The notes beneath the pieces are model-generated. The model was not told where the DNA came from, made no database searches, and saw nothing but the letters and a program-made list of their open reading frames with translations. Source: Mycoplasmopsis opalescens ATCC 27921 (GTDB lineage Bacteria > Bacillota_I > Bacilli_A > Mycoplasmatales > Metamycoplasmataceae). From it: 64,000 nt of DNA. The stretch covers positions 136,956-200,955 of the forward strand of contig NZ_KL544019.1 in the NCBI RefSeq assembly GCF_000712185.1, written 5' to 3'. A program made the translations under genes and the position numbers. This document shows, piece by piece, positions 42,773 through 56,713 of the stretch. Numbering within the stretch: the stretch's first letter is position 1; every line of letters begins with the position of its first letter.

Positions 42773-44014
42773 TTAATCATAAGGATTAATACCATTAATA
42801 TAACATTCATAAATGGTCGACCAATATAAAACACAAATTAGAGCTCCTAGTGATAACTCATTTGGAACATTAACTTCTAAGTGTAAAATTGTTGCCCCAG
42901 CCACATTAACAAGAGTATTTAAAATTCCTTGATTCATTTTTCTTTTAATATTTGATAATCTGCCTTGGTCACTTGTTGGGACACCATCATCATTATAAAC
43001 ATCAGGTGAAATACGGTAATCGAAGTGTTCATCATGACTATCAAAGGTTCAAGCAAAATATTTTTTAGAATCTTGTAAAAGCGTCTGTCCATATGTTTCG
43101 ATTTCGCGTGTGAAATTAATATCAATAGAAAAATTCTTAAATTTTTGCATGAATAATTCATTTTGCAATTGCGCATGCATAAATGAAATCCCTTCAAGAG
43201 AATTAGCTAATGAAACAACAAAACATTTATCTGTTTTTTTTCTTAAAAATGAAGATATATAGGCAATTTGGTAAATAATATTTTTATCAACTTTGTTTAA
43301 TAACCATTCTTGTGATGCTGAAAAATATCCATCATGAATTTGGGATATATCTGCTCCTTTTAATAATAAAAGAAGCATATTATTTTCAGCAAAAAATGAA
43401 AATCTTTCATGCAAAATACTTGGAATTATCATGCAATTTTCCAGGGTTAAAGAAGCAAATTCAAATTGATTTTCTACAGCAACATTAGAAACTAAGAAAA
43501 TTTTATTCAAAGCATTGTAGTAGCCTAATTTTCGCTGCATAATATTCAAAATATTTTTGAAATAATTCATTATCCAATCTGAAAATTCAGTTAATGAAGC
43601 AATCAAAATTTTAGTATTTTTATAGAGCAAAAGATCTATTATTTTTTCATGTTTTTTTAAAATATACTCAGGTGATAAATCACAATTAATAAAGTGAAAT
43701 TGAATCTTATTTTCAGCTAGAACATCATCACTAAAAAGTATCTTTTCTGCAGCTAAGTAATTACTAATAAGTCTGTCTGAGGCCAAAATTAGTAAATCTG
43801 TGGTGTTATCACTAACTATCTTTTGTGCAAACTCATTTATTTCTTTTACGTTCTCATTACTGAAATTTAAAGCTAATTCATGAAAGCTAAAATGTTCAAA
43901 ACCATTGACTGCTTTACGGTTTATATTATTAACTAGTTCTAAACAATTATTGATAATAATTTCATTTGAAAAATCAGGATAATAATTGTATGACTTAAAT
44001 TTAATTCTTTTCAT
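42773..44014 (-). CDS. Degenerate glucose-6-phosphate isomerase paralogue (probable pseudoenzyme)
   Basis: The 413-aa protein aligns in plan with the following true pgi. Its C-terminal part reads NTLVNVAGATILHLEVN, LSLGALICVLYW and YINGINPYD, corresponding to PGI's IIINIDD, LGYLFQFFMRS and LEVNPFNQPGVEVYK, but it stops at NPYD before the catalytic Lys. LLILASDRLISNYLAAEKI replaces the GxxGSYLGA motif, and ILIASLTEFSDWIMNYF replaces the SKSGTT loop, so substrate phosphate binding is lost. It is an intact ORF of family length, hence retained rather than decaying. An in-frame TGA at 43049 is Trp. The pair relation is inference from motif order; the function is unknown. Confidence 0.7.
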
Positions 44015-44022
44015 TATTTTCT

Positions 44023-44352
44023 CTATTCCATAAGCTCTTTATCTATTTTACTTTTTAAAGTTTTAAATCCATACTTAGTTTCTTTTAATTCTTCATTGAA
44101 TGGAGCTTTAGCAAACAATGGATGATTAGCTTTAAAATTTCCCACACCACTTTTGGTTTCGTTATCGATTTCATCAACGATAAAATTAATAAAATCTCCT
44201 TTTTTAAAAATTGATTCTAACACTGTTTTGCTTTTGTCCGTTACATTTGTTTTAGGGATAAAAAATGTAAATCCTTTTGTAGTGGAAATAAATAACCCAT
44301 TCCAGCCTACTTTAGTTATTTTTCCAAATAATACATCACCTTTTTTATTCAT
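44023..44352 (-). CDS. S1-domain RNA-binding protein (YugI/GSP13-like)
   Basis: The 109-aa protein has one S1 OB-fold: KKGDVLFGKITKVGWNGLFI, FFIPKTNVTDKSK, KKGDFINFIVDEIDNE, the usual five-strand pattern. A charged C-terminal tail follows. Small single-S1 proteins of this size, such as B. subtilis YugI, are ribosome-associated; Bacillus also has yugI near pgi, so the neighbourhood is consistent. It is first in a three-gene run with the PGI paralogue and pgi, with gaps of 8 and 12 nt. Confidence 0.8.
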   Translation of the reverse strand: MNKKGDVLFGKITKVGWNGLFISTTKGFTFFIPKTNVTDKSKTVLESIFKKGDFINFIVDEIDNETKSGVGNFKANHPLFAKAPFNEELKETKYGFKTLKSKIDKELME

Positions 44353-44651
44353 TTTGCTCCTTATTATTATTTTATATTTTTATATATTTTTTTTAGCAAT
44401 TGCAAGAAATATTTATAGTTGCAAAAGACAAAATTAGAAATGTAAAAATAAATTTTAATATAAATTTTACTAAAAATGCCTGTCTACAGGTATTTGATAA
44501 ACATTTTAAAATGTTGTTTTTTTAGATTTAGATATGGTTCATAAAATAATTTTTAATTATTTTTAGATTTACTTAATATAAAATTTACTTAATATAAAAT
44601 ATTTATTTTTATAAATTATAATATAATACAAGAACTAAAAAAAGAGGTATT
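44353..44651. other. Divergent intergenic region with a short tandem repeat and promoter
   Basis: The region contains a 17-nt sequence, TTTACTTAATATAAAAT, repeated with a 16-nt period at 44568-44584 and 44584-44600. Overlapping TATAAT boxes follow at 44617-44622 and 44622-44627 for the plus-strand gene. No ORF is supported. Confidence 0.55.
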
Positions 44652-45824
44652 ATGAAAAGATTAAATTTAACATATGAAAAAGCAAAAGATAAAAAATATC
44701 CTTGATTACTTAAGCATCCTAAAATTAAGTCAGGACTAGCTAAATTCAAAACACGTGAAGATGCGATTAACTGATACTTAACCCTTGATTTTGAAACAGC
44801 TATATGATTCCAAGCTCCAAATAAAATTTTCGGTGGTCAATTAACAACAGATAAAGATGAAAAAAATGTTTGACGTTACTATGTAAAAACTAAAGGTTTT
44901 GATGGCGGAGATACATATACAGAAACTTGTGAACAATGATTCATTGATCCTGCAACAGCTCTTCGTAAAAAAGGAGCTTCAAAAACTGAAGGTTTTGATT
45001 ATGTAGAATTACATGATCCGCAAACTTATTTCCCAGCAGAATTAGAAGTTGTTAAAAAAGAAGTATCTAAGGTAGATTTAGTTGATATTGAAGAAATTAA
45101 AAAATCAATTAACGAACGTGTAGCGAGCTTCAATAGAGAAGACATCAAAGACAAAAACTTACTTGCTCAAGTTAATGAATTAATTGATGCAATTACTAAA
45201 GAAGGTATTAAAGACGACAACATCGATACTATCGTTGAAAAAATGCAAGAAATTGATCAAAAAATGGTTACTGAACCTGCACCTTTAGAAGGATTTGTTG
45301 TACCTTGTGCTAAACCATATGCATTTAACCACGCGAACTGCGTTTACGCAGACAAATGTTTATTCCAAGGTGGAAAAATTATTACTGAAAAAATAGAGGT
45401 TCCTGTTGTTGAAAAAGTCGATGTTATTGAAGTTGTAAAAGCCGAAGAACCAGTAGTTGCTCCGTTAGAAAGCTCTGATCAAAAAGCAACTAAACCATAT
45501 GTATACAACCACGCCAACTGTGTGAATGCTGATAAATGTTTATATGATGGTAGTCAAAATATTTCTGAACAAGAAAGCAAAGCAGAAGTAATGCAAAAAG
45601 ACGATCTTGAATCATTAATGCAAATCAGTGTTAATGAAAATGCAAAAGAATCTGCTTTAGCAGCGGACGAAACTGAAACTGATTCAAACGTTATTGCTAA
45701 AAAACCAAGCGAAGCTTGACTAACCGTAATTAATGTGATTTTATTCTTAATCTTAATTGGATTAATTGTAATTATCATTTTAGCTGCACTTCAATTAGGT
45801 GGAATTGGAACATACTTTAAATAA
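44652..45824 (+). CDS. Tail-anchored protein with two NHANC-type cysteine motifs, unknown
   Basis: The 390-aa protein starts after AAGAGGTATT. Residues 1-70 (YPWLLKHPKIKSGLAKFKTR then EDAINWYL) resemble small DUF2188-like beta domains. The middle is helical. Two near-identical motifs follow, CAKPYAFNHANCVYADKC (219-236) and KPYVYNHANCVNADKC (281-296), each KPYxxNHANCVxADKC with C-x5-C and a His three residues before the first Cys. This suggests a metal or redox site. After an acidic linker a single C-terminal span (INVILFLILIGLIVIIIL) ends the protein, so it should be tail-anchored with most of the chain cytoplasmic. Five TGA codons are Trp. No family is recognised with confidence. Confidence 0.75.
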
Positions 45825-45832
45825 TAAAAAAT

Positions 45833-45861
45833 AACCTGCTCAATTTAAGTGGGTTCTTTTT
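45833..45861 (+). terminator. Terminator of the twin-motif gene
   Basis: AACCTGCT/AGTGGGTT pairs with two G-U pairs around a short loop and is followed by CTTTTTTG. Confidence 0.6.
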
Positions 45862-45885
45862 TGAAAATATAACTAAAAATAAATT

Positions 45886-45938
45886 GACAAAAAAGCTTAT
45901 ACTTTTTACTAAAAGAACCGTATATAAGCTTATTTGTC
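45886..45938 (+). promoter_or_regulatory. Large inverted repeat in the glyS leader region
   Basis: GACAAA-AA-AGCTTATA pairs with TATAAGCT-TA-TTTGTC around a 21-nt loop. The left arm contains TTGACA, a good -35, followed by TACTAA 17 nt on. The repeat either spans the promoter as an operator or forms a leader hairpin. TTTTTATCATT after the right arm would make it terminator-like. No T-box sequence is seen. Confidence 0.45.
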
Positions 45939-45980
45939 GGTTTTTATCATTATATTTATGAATTAATAAGAGGGTAAAAT

Positions 45981-47345
45981 ATGCTAGAAAATAATAAAAA
46001 AAGTATGCAAGTTATTGTTAACCACTTAAAAGCTCAAGGATTTGTTTTTCAAGGTAGCGAGATATATGGAGGTTTAGCTAATACTTGGGATTATGGTCCT
46101 TTAGGATGTTTATTAAAAGATAATATTGTTAAACAATGAAAAAACTTTTTCATTTTCAGCGAAAAAAATAACTATCTTTTAGATAGCAAAATCTTAATGC
46201 ACCCTAATGTTTGAGTGACATCAGGTCATGTTGTTAATTTTAATGATCCATTAATTGAAAATAAAGTTAACAAAAAAAGATATCGTGCTGACAAACTAAT
46301 GAACGAAGTGGATCCCAACATTATTCCAGAACAATACACATTCGAACAAATGTATGAATATTTATGTGCACACTTAAAAGAATATGATGGAGCCAAAACT
46401 GATTGATCACCAATAAGAAAATTTAACCTAATGTTTGAAACACAACAAGGAGTTATTGAAGATCAAAAAAGCAAAATTTACCTTAGACCTGAAACTACAC
46501 AAGGAATTATGCTTAATTTTAAAAACATTCAACGTACAATGCGCTCTAAATTACCGATGGGTATTGGCCAAATTGGTAAAAGCTTTAGAAATGAAGTAAC
46601 ACCAGGCAACTTTATTTTTAGAACTCGTGAATTTGAACAAATGGAGCTTGAAGTATTTTGTTCACCTGAAGAAGCTGATAAAACTTACCAAGAATATTTG
46701 CTTAAAGCTCAAAACTTTGTTGAATTTTTAGGGATGAAAAAAGCTAACTATCGTTTACGTGTTCACGATGAAACTGAATTATCTCATTATTCATCAGGCA
46801 CTAGCGACATTGAATATCTCTTCCCATTTGGTTGAGGTGAATTATTAGGTGTAGCTAATAGAACTAACTTTGACTTAAAATCACATATGGAAGCAACCGG
46901 TGAAAATCTTGAATATCAAGATCCAATCACGAATCAAAAATATATTCCTTATGTTATAGAACCGTCAATGGGTCTTGATCGTCTTATGTTAGCGCTAATA
47001 GTAGACGCTTATGATGAAGAAATTATTGGCGAAAATGACACAAGAATTGTTATGCATTTTGACAAAAAAATTGCGCCATACCAAGTTGCTGTTCTACCGT
47101 TAGTTAAAAAGCAAAGTGAACTAGCTAATAAAATTTACCAAAACCTTATTCGTACAGGCATTTCAGCAACATATGATGAAGCTGGATCAATTGGTAAAAG
47201 ATATCGTCGCCAAGATGCGATTGGAACATTAAAATGCATTACAATTGATTACGATACAGAAAATGATAATAACATCACAATTCGCGACCGTGATACTATG
47301 GAGCAAATTCGCGTAAAAATAGAAGATTTGCATAAATATTTATAA
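45981..47345 (+). CDS. glyS: Glycyl-tRNA synthetase (class II, homodimeric type)
   Basis: The 454-aa protein shows [35 protein letters not shown] (motif 2 region), [19 protein letters not shown] and [15 protein letters not shown] (motif 3). A C-terminal anticodon-binding domain follows ([20 protein letters not shown]). This is the alpha2 GlyRS type found in Mollicutes and archaea. The start MLENNKKSM follows AGAGGGTAAAAT. TGA codons (for example [16 protein letters not shown]) are Trp. It is followed 18 nt later by dnaG. The symbol glyS is used loosely; many annotations call the alpha2 form glyQS. Confidence 0.96.
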
Positions 47346-47363
47346 ATTCAAATAAGGGGTTTT

Positions 47364-49316
47364 ATGAGCAATAATGATAATTATCAAGAAATATTATCTA
47401 AACTCGATATCGTCGATATCATAAGTGCTTTCATAAGTTTGACCAAAAAAGGTCAATCTTATGTTGCTCTTTGTCCATTTCATAATGACTCTAACCCCTC
47501 AATGTCTGTTGATCCACGAAAACAAATATTTAAGTGCTTTGTTTGTGGGGTTGGCGGTAATGCAATTTCATTTATCACAAAATATAAAAAAATAACATTT
47601 TATGAAGCCTTAGAATATCTATATGAAAACAATAAAATAGATATAGACTTAGCGAGTTTAAAGAGCCATTCTAATATTAAAACTTACAGTGAAGAAGAAT
47701 TAAATCTATTAAAAATTTTAGAAAAGGCCAATAGCTTATTTCATGTAACGTTAATGCAAAATGCTAATAAAATTAGCTTGCTTAATGATTTCATTAAAAC
47801 TAGAAAATTAAATTCTAAACTTATAAATAGATTCGATATTGGATATGCCTCTGAGCCAGAATTTAAACATATTTTTAATGATGAATTAACCAATTCGCCT
47901 CATTTAATTGTTAATTCTTCTCTAGTTTCTAAAAACAATTTATCACTTATCTATCGAGACAGAGTAACTTTTGCTATTCGAGATGAAAAAAATAATATAG
48001 TTGGATTTAGCTCAAGAACATTAAACCCTGAAACAAAACCTAAATATATTAATAGTCCCGAGAGCTCAATCTTTCATAAAAGCTCTCTACTATATAATAT
48101 ATATGAAGCAACCCAAAAACATATAGACAAATTAATAATAGTTGAAGGATTTTTTGATGTTATAGCTTTATATAAAGCCGGATATGAAAATGTTGTTGCT
48201 TTAATGGGAACAGCCTTAACTGATAAACATCTCCATTTATTAAAGGATTATGAAATTATTTTATTTTTAGACGGTGATGAAGCAGGTATAAATGCCACTT
48301 TAAAATCATCATTAACATTATTAAAAGCTAATAAAAAAGTAAAAATTGTTCATAATGCAAGCACTCATGACCCTGATGAAATTTTAAATATATCTGGCAA
48401 GAGTCGCATTGATGAGTTAATTAATAATGCATCTCCAGCTATAGATTTTATTTATAAACACTTAATCAGAGCTAATAAAATTGACTTAAACAATAGTGAA
48501 ATAGCTAATTTTAGTAAATTCAATGATGAAATAAATCCATTCCTTAATGCAATAAGTGAATCAGAAAAGAACTTTATCATAGATACTTTCTACCAAAAAT
48601 ATCAATACAAACTTACTGTAAAAAGTGCTGCCAAATACGAGAAAAAAAATCAAAGTCATTATATTGGCGAACATGAATTGTCTCAAAACTATGATTTTAA
48701 TCCAAATGTAGGCTATGAAAACAATATAATTAATACAACAAATATTGACTTTTATGTGCCATACACAGTAAAAAAAGACAAAAAAACTTCAATAAGCAAA
48801 GGCAACAAAAATTTACACTTATTAAGAATGTACTACTTATTATTGAAGCATCCGAATCTAATAGATATTTTTAAAAATAAAAATCAAGAAAACCAAAAAA
48901 ATATAGATATAGAATTATTTGATGCAGCATATTATAGAGACGAAGCTTTAAAAATTGAATTAGATCTACTTTATAAATTTATTGATAATTTTACGAGCAA
49001 ATTAATGAATAAAAATTTAAATGCAAATGATTTATTAGAACTAGAAAACAATTTTAATTTAATTGAAGGTTCGGAAAAAATTAAAAAAGAAATTGAAAAT
49101 AATATCTTCGACTTTTCTCAGGCAGATGCAGAGTTCCAAAATGCCTATGAAATAGCACTTTTAGATTATGTTGATAGATTCAAAAAACAAAATTATAATA
49201 ACAATACACGTACAAGAATTCAAAAAAATAACGATGTATATCACAAAATAAGTGAAAGATATAGACATATGTTTCGATTAGAAAATTCTAATAAAGGAGA
49301 AAAAGATGGCAACTAA
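47364..49316 (+). CDS. dnaG: DNA primase
   Basis: The 650-aa protein has the CHC2 Zn finger (CPFHNDSNPSMSVD then KCFVCGVGGN), the RNAP-like basic region (LIYRDRVTFAIRDEKNNIVG) and the TOPRIM core (KLIIVEGFFDVIALYKAG; EIILFLDGDEAG). The C-terminal 200 residues are divergent and Asn/Lys-rich, the expected position of the helicase-binding domain. It makes RNA primers for replication. The ORF overlaps rpoD by 11 nt, keeping the widespread dnaG-rpoD order. Confidence 0.97.
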   Translation: MSNNDNYQEILSKLDIVDIISAFISLTKKGQSYVALCPFHNDSNPSMSVDPRKQIFKCFVCGVGGNAISFITKYKKITFYEALEYLYENNKIDIDLASLKSHSNIKTYSEEELNLLKILEKANSLFHVTLMQNANKISLLNDFIKTRKLNSKLINRFDIGYASEPEFKHIFNDELTNSPHLIVNSSLVSKNNLSLIYRDRVTFAIRDEKNNIVGFSSRTLNPETKPKYINSPESSIFHKSSLLYNIYEATQKHIDKLIIVEGFFDVIALYKAGYENVVALMGTALTDKHLHLLKDYEIILFLDGDEAGINATLKSSLTLLKANKKVKIVHNASTHDPDEILNISGKSRIDELINNASPAIDFIYKHLIRANKIDLNNSEIANFSKFNDEINPFLNAISESEKNFIIDTFYQKYQYKLTVKSAAKYEKKNQSHYIGEHELSQNYDFNPNVGYENNIINTTNIDFYVPYTVKKDKKTSISKGNKNLHLLRMYYLLLKHPNLIDIFKNKNQENQKNIDIELFDAAYYRDEALKIELDLLYKFIDNFTSKLMNKNLNANDLLELENNFNLIEGSEKIKKEIENNIFDFSQADAEFQNAYEIALLDYVDRFKKQNYNNNTRTRIQKNNDVYHKISERYRHMFRLENSNKGEKDGN

Positions 49317-50865
49317 AATTGAAAAGCAGGCAATAGATACAAATAAGCTAGTTGAATTAGTCAAAGACTATGCCAAAAAAAATAACGTTGAAACCGTGAG
49401 CCAAAACGAGATTTTTCAACTTATCGAAAAAAATAATTTAACCGCGTCTGACGATGATATGGACGACTTAATGGATATCTTATATCAAAGTAACTTAATT
49501 AAGGATGAAACATCAGAAGAAGATTTAGCAGATGTTGATTTAGATGAATTAGCAGATGAAACAGGAATTGATCTTGATGAAGAAGATCTTGAAGATATGG
49601 ACGGAATCGATTTTGATTCCTTTAACGAAGATTCGGAAACTGACGAAGATGATTTTTCAGCTAAAAGAGAAAAATCATCAAAAAAATCTAACTCAATATA
49701 TGATGAAGAATATGATGATGGGGATTATTTAGACAGCGATTATGACGAAGAAAATCGTGACTACTTCATCGATGATGACTATTCAGACGAAAGTTCATAT
49801 GCTGAAGATGACGAAGATGAAAACATTGAAGCTGAAAAAGAAGCCGAAGAAAAACAAAAGAAAGCTAAAGGTAAAAAAGAGAAAAAAAGTCTTGATGACC
49901 TAGAATTAGATGATTTTGAAGGCGAAGAAATCGATTTAGCTAATGAAGCTTCTCAAAACATTACTGTCAAAGAGCTCCGTAATAAACTAACTGAAACAAA
50001 TGATATTGTTAAATGGTATATGCGCTGAATCGGTAAATATGGACAGTTGCTTACTATTGATGAGGAAAGAGAATTGGCTCGTAAAATGGAACGTGGAGGT
50101 TTCATTGGTAAGCGTGCAAGAGATAAACTAATTAAAAGAAACTTACGTTTAGTTATTAATAATGCTAAAAAATATAAAAACCGCGGTTTAAGCTTTATTG
50201 ACCTTATTTCAGAAGGAAACTCAGGTATAGTGAAAGCTGTACAAAAATATAATGTTTCTAAAGGTTTTAAATTTTCTACCTATGCAACATGATGAATTAG
50301 ACAAGCCATAACTAGAGCAGTAGCTGATCAAGCGCGTACAATCCGCGTCCCTGTCCATATGGTGGAAACTATCAATAAAATTTCAAAAATCGAGCGGGAA
50401 TTACAACAAGAAAACGGCGTAGATCCTACTGATGAAGAAATTGCCAAGAGATATGGTAATGGCTATACTGCAGAAAAAGTTAGATATATTAGGAAAATCA
50501 ATATCGAACCAATCTCATTGGATAAAAGAGTCGGAAAAGAAAATGATTCATCTTTTAGTGATTTCGTGAAGGATGAATCAGTAATCAATCCTACAAATTT
50601 TGCATCACAAGGTGAATTGGTTGAAGTATTAAACAAATTGCTTGAAGAAACCCTTAATACTGACGATTATAATTTAATTTGCAAACGTTTTGGAGTTGGA
50701 AAAGATGCTAACGGTAAACGTTTTAGAGTTCACTCACTTGATGAATTGGCCGCTGAACGTGGTGTTTCTAAAGAAAGAATTAGACAGATCGAAAACAAAA
50801 TCTTAAGAACTCTTAAAAATGGTTCACGTAGAGGAAAAATACTTAAAGATTTCTTGCGTTCATAA
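49306..50865 (+). CDS. rpoD: Primary sigma factor (RpoD/SigA)
   Basis: The 519-aa sigma-70 factor has an acidic N-terminal segment of about 230 residues rich in Asp and Glu (region 1.1 plus a linker), larger than usual for small-genome bacteria. Region 2: [52 protein letters not shown] (2.3/2.4, Trp from TGA TGA). Regions 3 and 4: RIRQIEN near the C-terminus and [17 protein letters not shown]. It directs RNA polymerase to TATAAT promoters, consistent with those seen here. The AAAGGAGAAAAAG ribosome site lies inside dnaG. Confidence 0.97.
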
Positions 50866-51656
50866 TGCAAATTTACCGTTTAACCAATTATTTATTATCT
50901 TTATTTCCTCTTTCGAAGGCCGAAAATTGGGATCCCTCAGGTTTTAGCTATAAACATAATTTAAGAAATCAGCTTAAAAAAAATATAACTATGTCTATAG
51001 ATTTGACACCTGAAGTTATTCAAGAAGCAATTAAAAACGATTCAAATTTAATTATTACTCACCATCCTTTTAAGTTTTATAGCACATGAGAAAAAGAATT
51101 TGAGTTAGCACCATACAAAGTTAAAATTCTAAATCAATTAAGATTGCATAAAATTAATGTTTTATGTTTACATACAAATTATGACTCATATAAGGAAGGA
51201 ACAAGCTACCAAATTATTAAAAAACTTGGGTTTGAAAAAGATTATTCAAGAAACTATTATCTAGAATCACATTATCCTGCAGTTTTTAATTTCGACCAAA
51301 AAGCTAGCTCTATAGTCGAATTAGTAAAAAACAAGCTAGGATATTATGCATTAAGAACTAACTTAAATGAAACTGAAATGAATCAAAAAATTAAAAAAGT
51401 TGCAGTCTTATCAGGTAGTGGTTTCATAGGTGACATCTTAAAATTTTCTAAGCTTGGAATTGATTTATTCTTAACTAGCGATATACCTTGAATGAGCTGA
51501 TTAATTTATAAGGAACAAAATATTAAAATTATTGAGTTGCCACATTTAGACGAAGAAGTTTTTGCCCCTCATTTAAGTAGCATTATTAAAAATAAATTCC
51601 CAGATCTCGCAATCGAAATTGTTAAAATTAGCGAACCTTATCGAAATATAAAATAG
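50865..51656 (+). CDS. Nif3/DUF34 family metal-binding protein
   Basis: The 263-aa protein has LLSLFPLSKAENWDPSGF at the front (Nif3: P..LAE.WDN.G), LIITHHPFKFYST with the paired His ligands, LCLHTNYDSYKEGTSYQ (HTNxD) and LTSDIPWMSW/HLDEEVFAPH near the end where Nif3 has a second metal set. It is shorter than Bacillus YqfO because the inserted PII-like domain is missing. The biochemical role is unsettled (a GTP cyclohydrolase I type 2 or tRNA-related role has been proposed for relatives). The ATG overlaps the rpoD stop (TAATG). Confidence 0.9.
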
Positions 51657-51664
51657 GAGAAAAA

Positions 51665-52156
51665 ATGAATTTAGCAAGAGTTTTTAAAATGCAAAAAGAG
51701 CTTGATGACGCCATAATTAGTCGAAATGATTTAGAAAGCTTCACTAAAGAACAATACCAAAGAATGTGGGCATTAGCATTATTAGTAGAAACTGGCGAAT
51801 TTGCTAATGAAGTCCAAAGTTTTAAATATTGGAAAGCTCATAAAAATGTCGATAAGCAAAAAGCTTTAGAAGAATTTGCTGATGTTTTGCATTTTTTAGG
51901 TTCGTATGCATATAAATATGATGTTAATCCAGAAATTGAACCATTAATTTTAACCAATGATGTTAACTTACAAATTATAAAGTTGTATGCGACAATCTCA
52001 TCTTCTGTTGATAGTATTAACAAATATAATTTAGCCCAAATGTTAGCTTTATTGTTGGGTGCTGCAAAATTAATTGGTTATACAGAAGAAGAAATAATGG
52101 CTAGCTATGAAATTAAAAATGCTAAAAACTTCGAAAGAGTTCGAAATAAATATTAA
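51665..52156 (+). CDS. dut: dUTPase, dimeric (dUTPase_2/MazG-like) type
   Basis: The 163-aa all-alpha protein carries ALALLVETGEFANEVQSFKY (the ExxE metal site) and KALEEFADVLHFLGSYAY (EExxD pattern) of dimeric dUTPases. It hydrolyses dUTP to dUMP and keeps uracil out of DNA. TAGGAGAAAAA lies before the ATG, overlapping the upstream stop. It is the last gene of the glyS-dnaG-rpoD-nif3-dut run, closed by a terminator at 52155-52178. Confidence 0.88.
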   Translation: MNLARVFKMQKELDDAIISRNDLESFTKEQYQRMWALALLVETGEFANEVQSFKYWKAHKNVDKQKALEEFADVLHFLGSYAYKYDVNPEIEPLILTNDVNLQIIKLYATISSSVDSINKYNLAQMLALLLGAAKLIGYTEEEIMASYEIKNAKNFERVRNKY

Positions 52157-52178
52157 GACGTAACCGTCTTTTTTTTAT
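52155..52178 (+). terminator. Terminator after dut
   Basis: AAGACG-TAAC-CGTCTT is followed by TTTTTTTA. The stem begins inside the stop codon. Confidence 0.8.
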
Positions 52179-52190
52179 TGCTTTTTGATG

Positions 52191-52218
52191 CCAAAATAAC
52201 TATAGCACAGCAAAATTA
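52191..52218. repeat. Intergenic palindromic element, degenerate copy
   Basis: CCAAAATAA, CTATAGCACAG, CAAAATTAG: core CTATAGCACAG and left arm preserved. It lies between the dut and rpoC terminators. Confidence 0.6.
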
Positions 52219-52222
52219 GTAA

Positions 52223-52253
52223 AAAAAACATCTCACTTAATAAGATGTTTTTT
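52223..52253 (-). terminator. Terminator of rpoB-rpoC
   Basis: AAAAAACATCT pairs with AGATGTTTTTT over 11 bp with a 9-nt loop. It lies 9 nt after the rpoC stop. Confidence 0.85.
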
Positions 52254-52261
52254 AGTATTTA

Positions 52262-56705
<4,444 letters not shown>

Positions 56706-56713
<8 letters not shown>

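Noticed and set aside
44568-44600. Tandem TTTACTTAATATAAAAT repeat as a CRISPR or iteron-like array
   Set aside because: Only two copies with a 16-nt period and no spacers; no cas or replication genes nearby. Kept only as a note in the intergenic entry.
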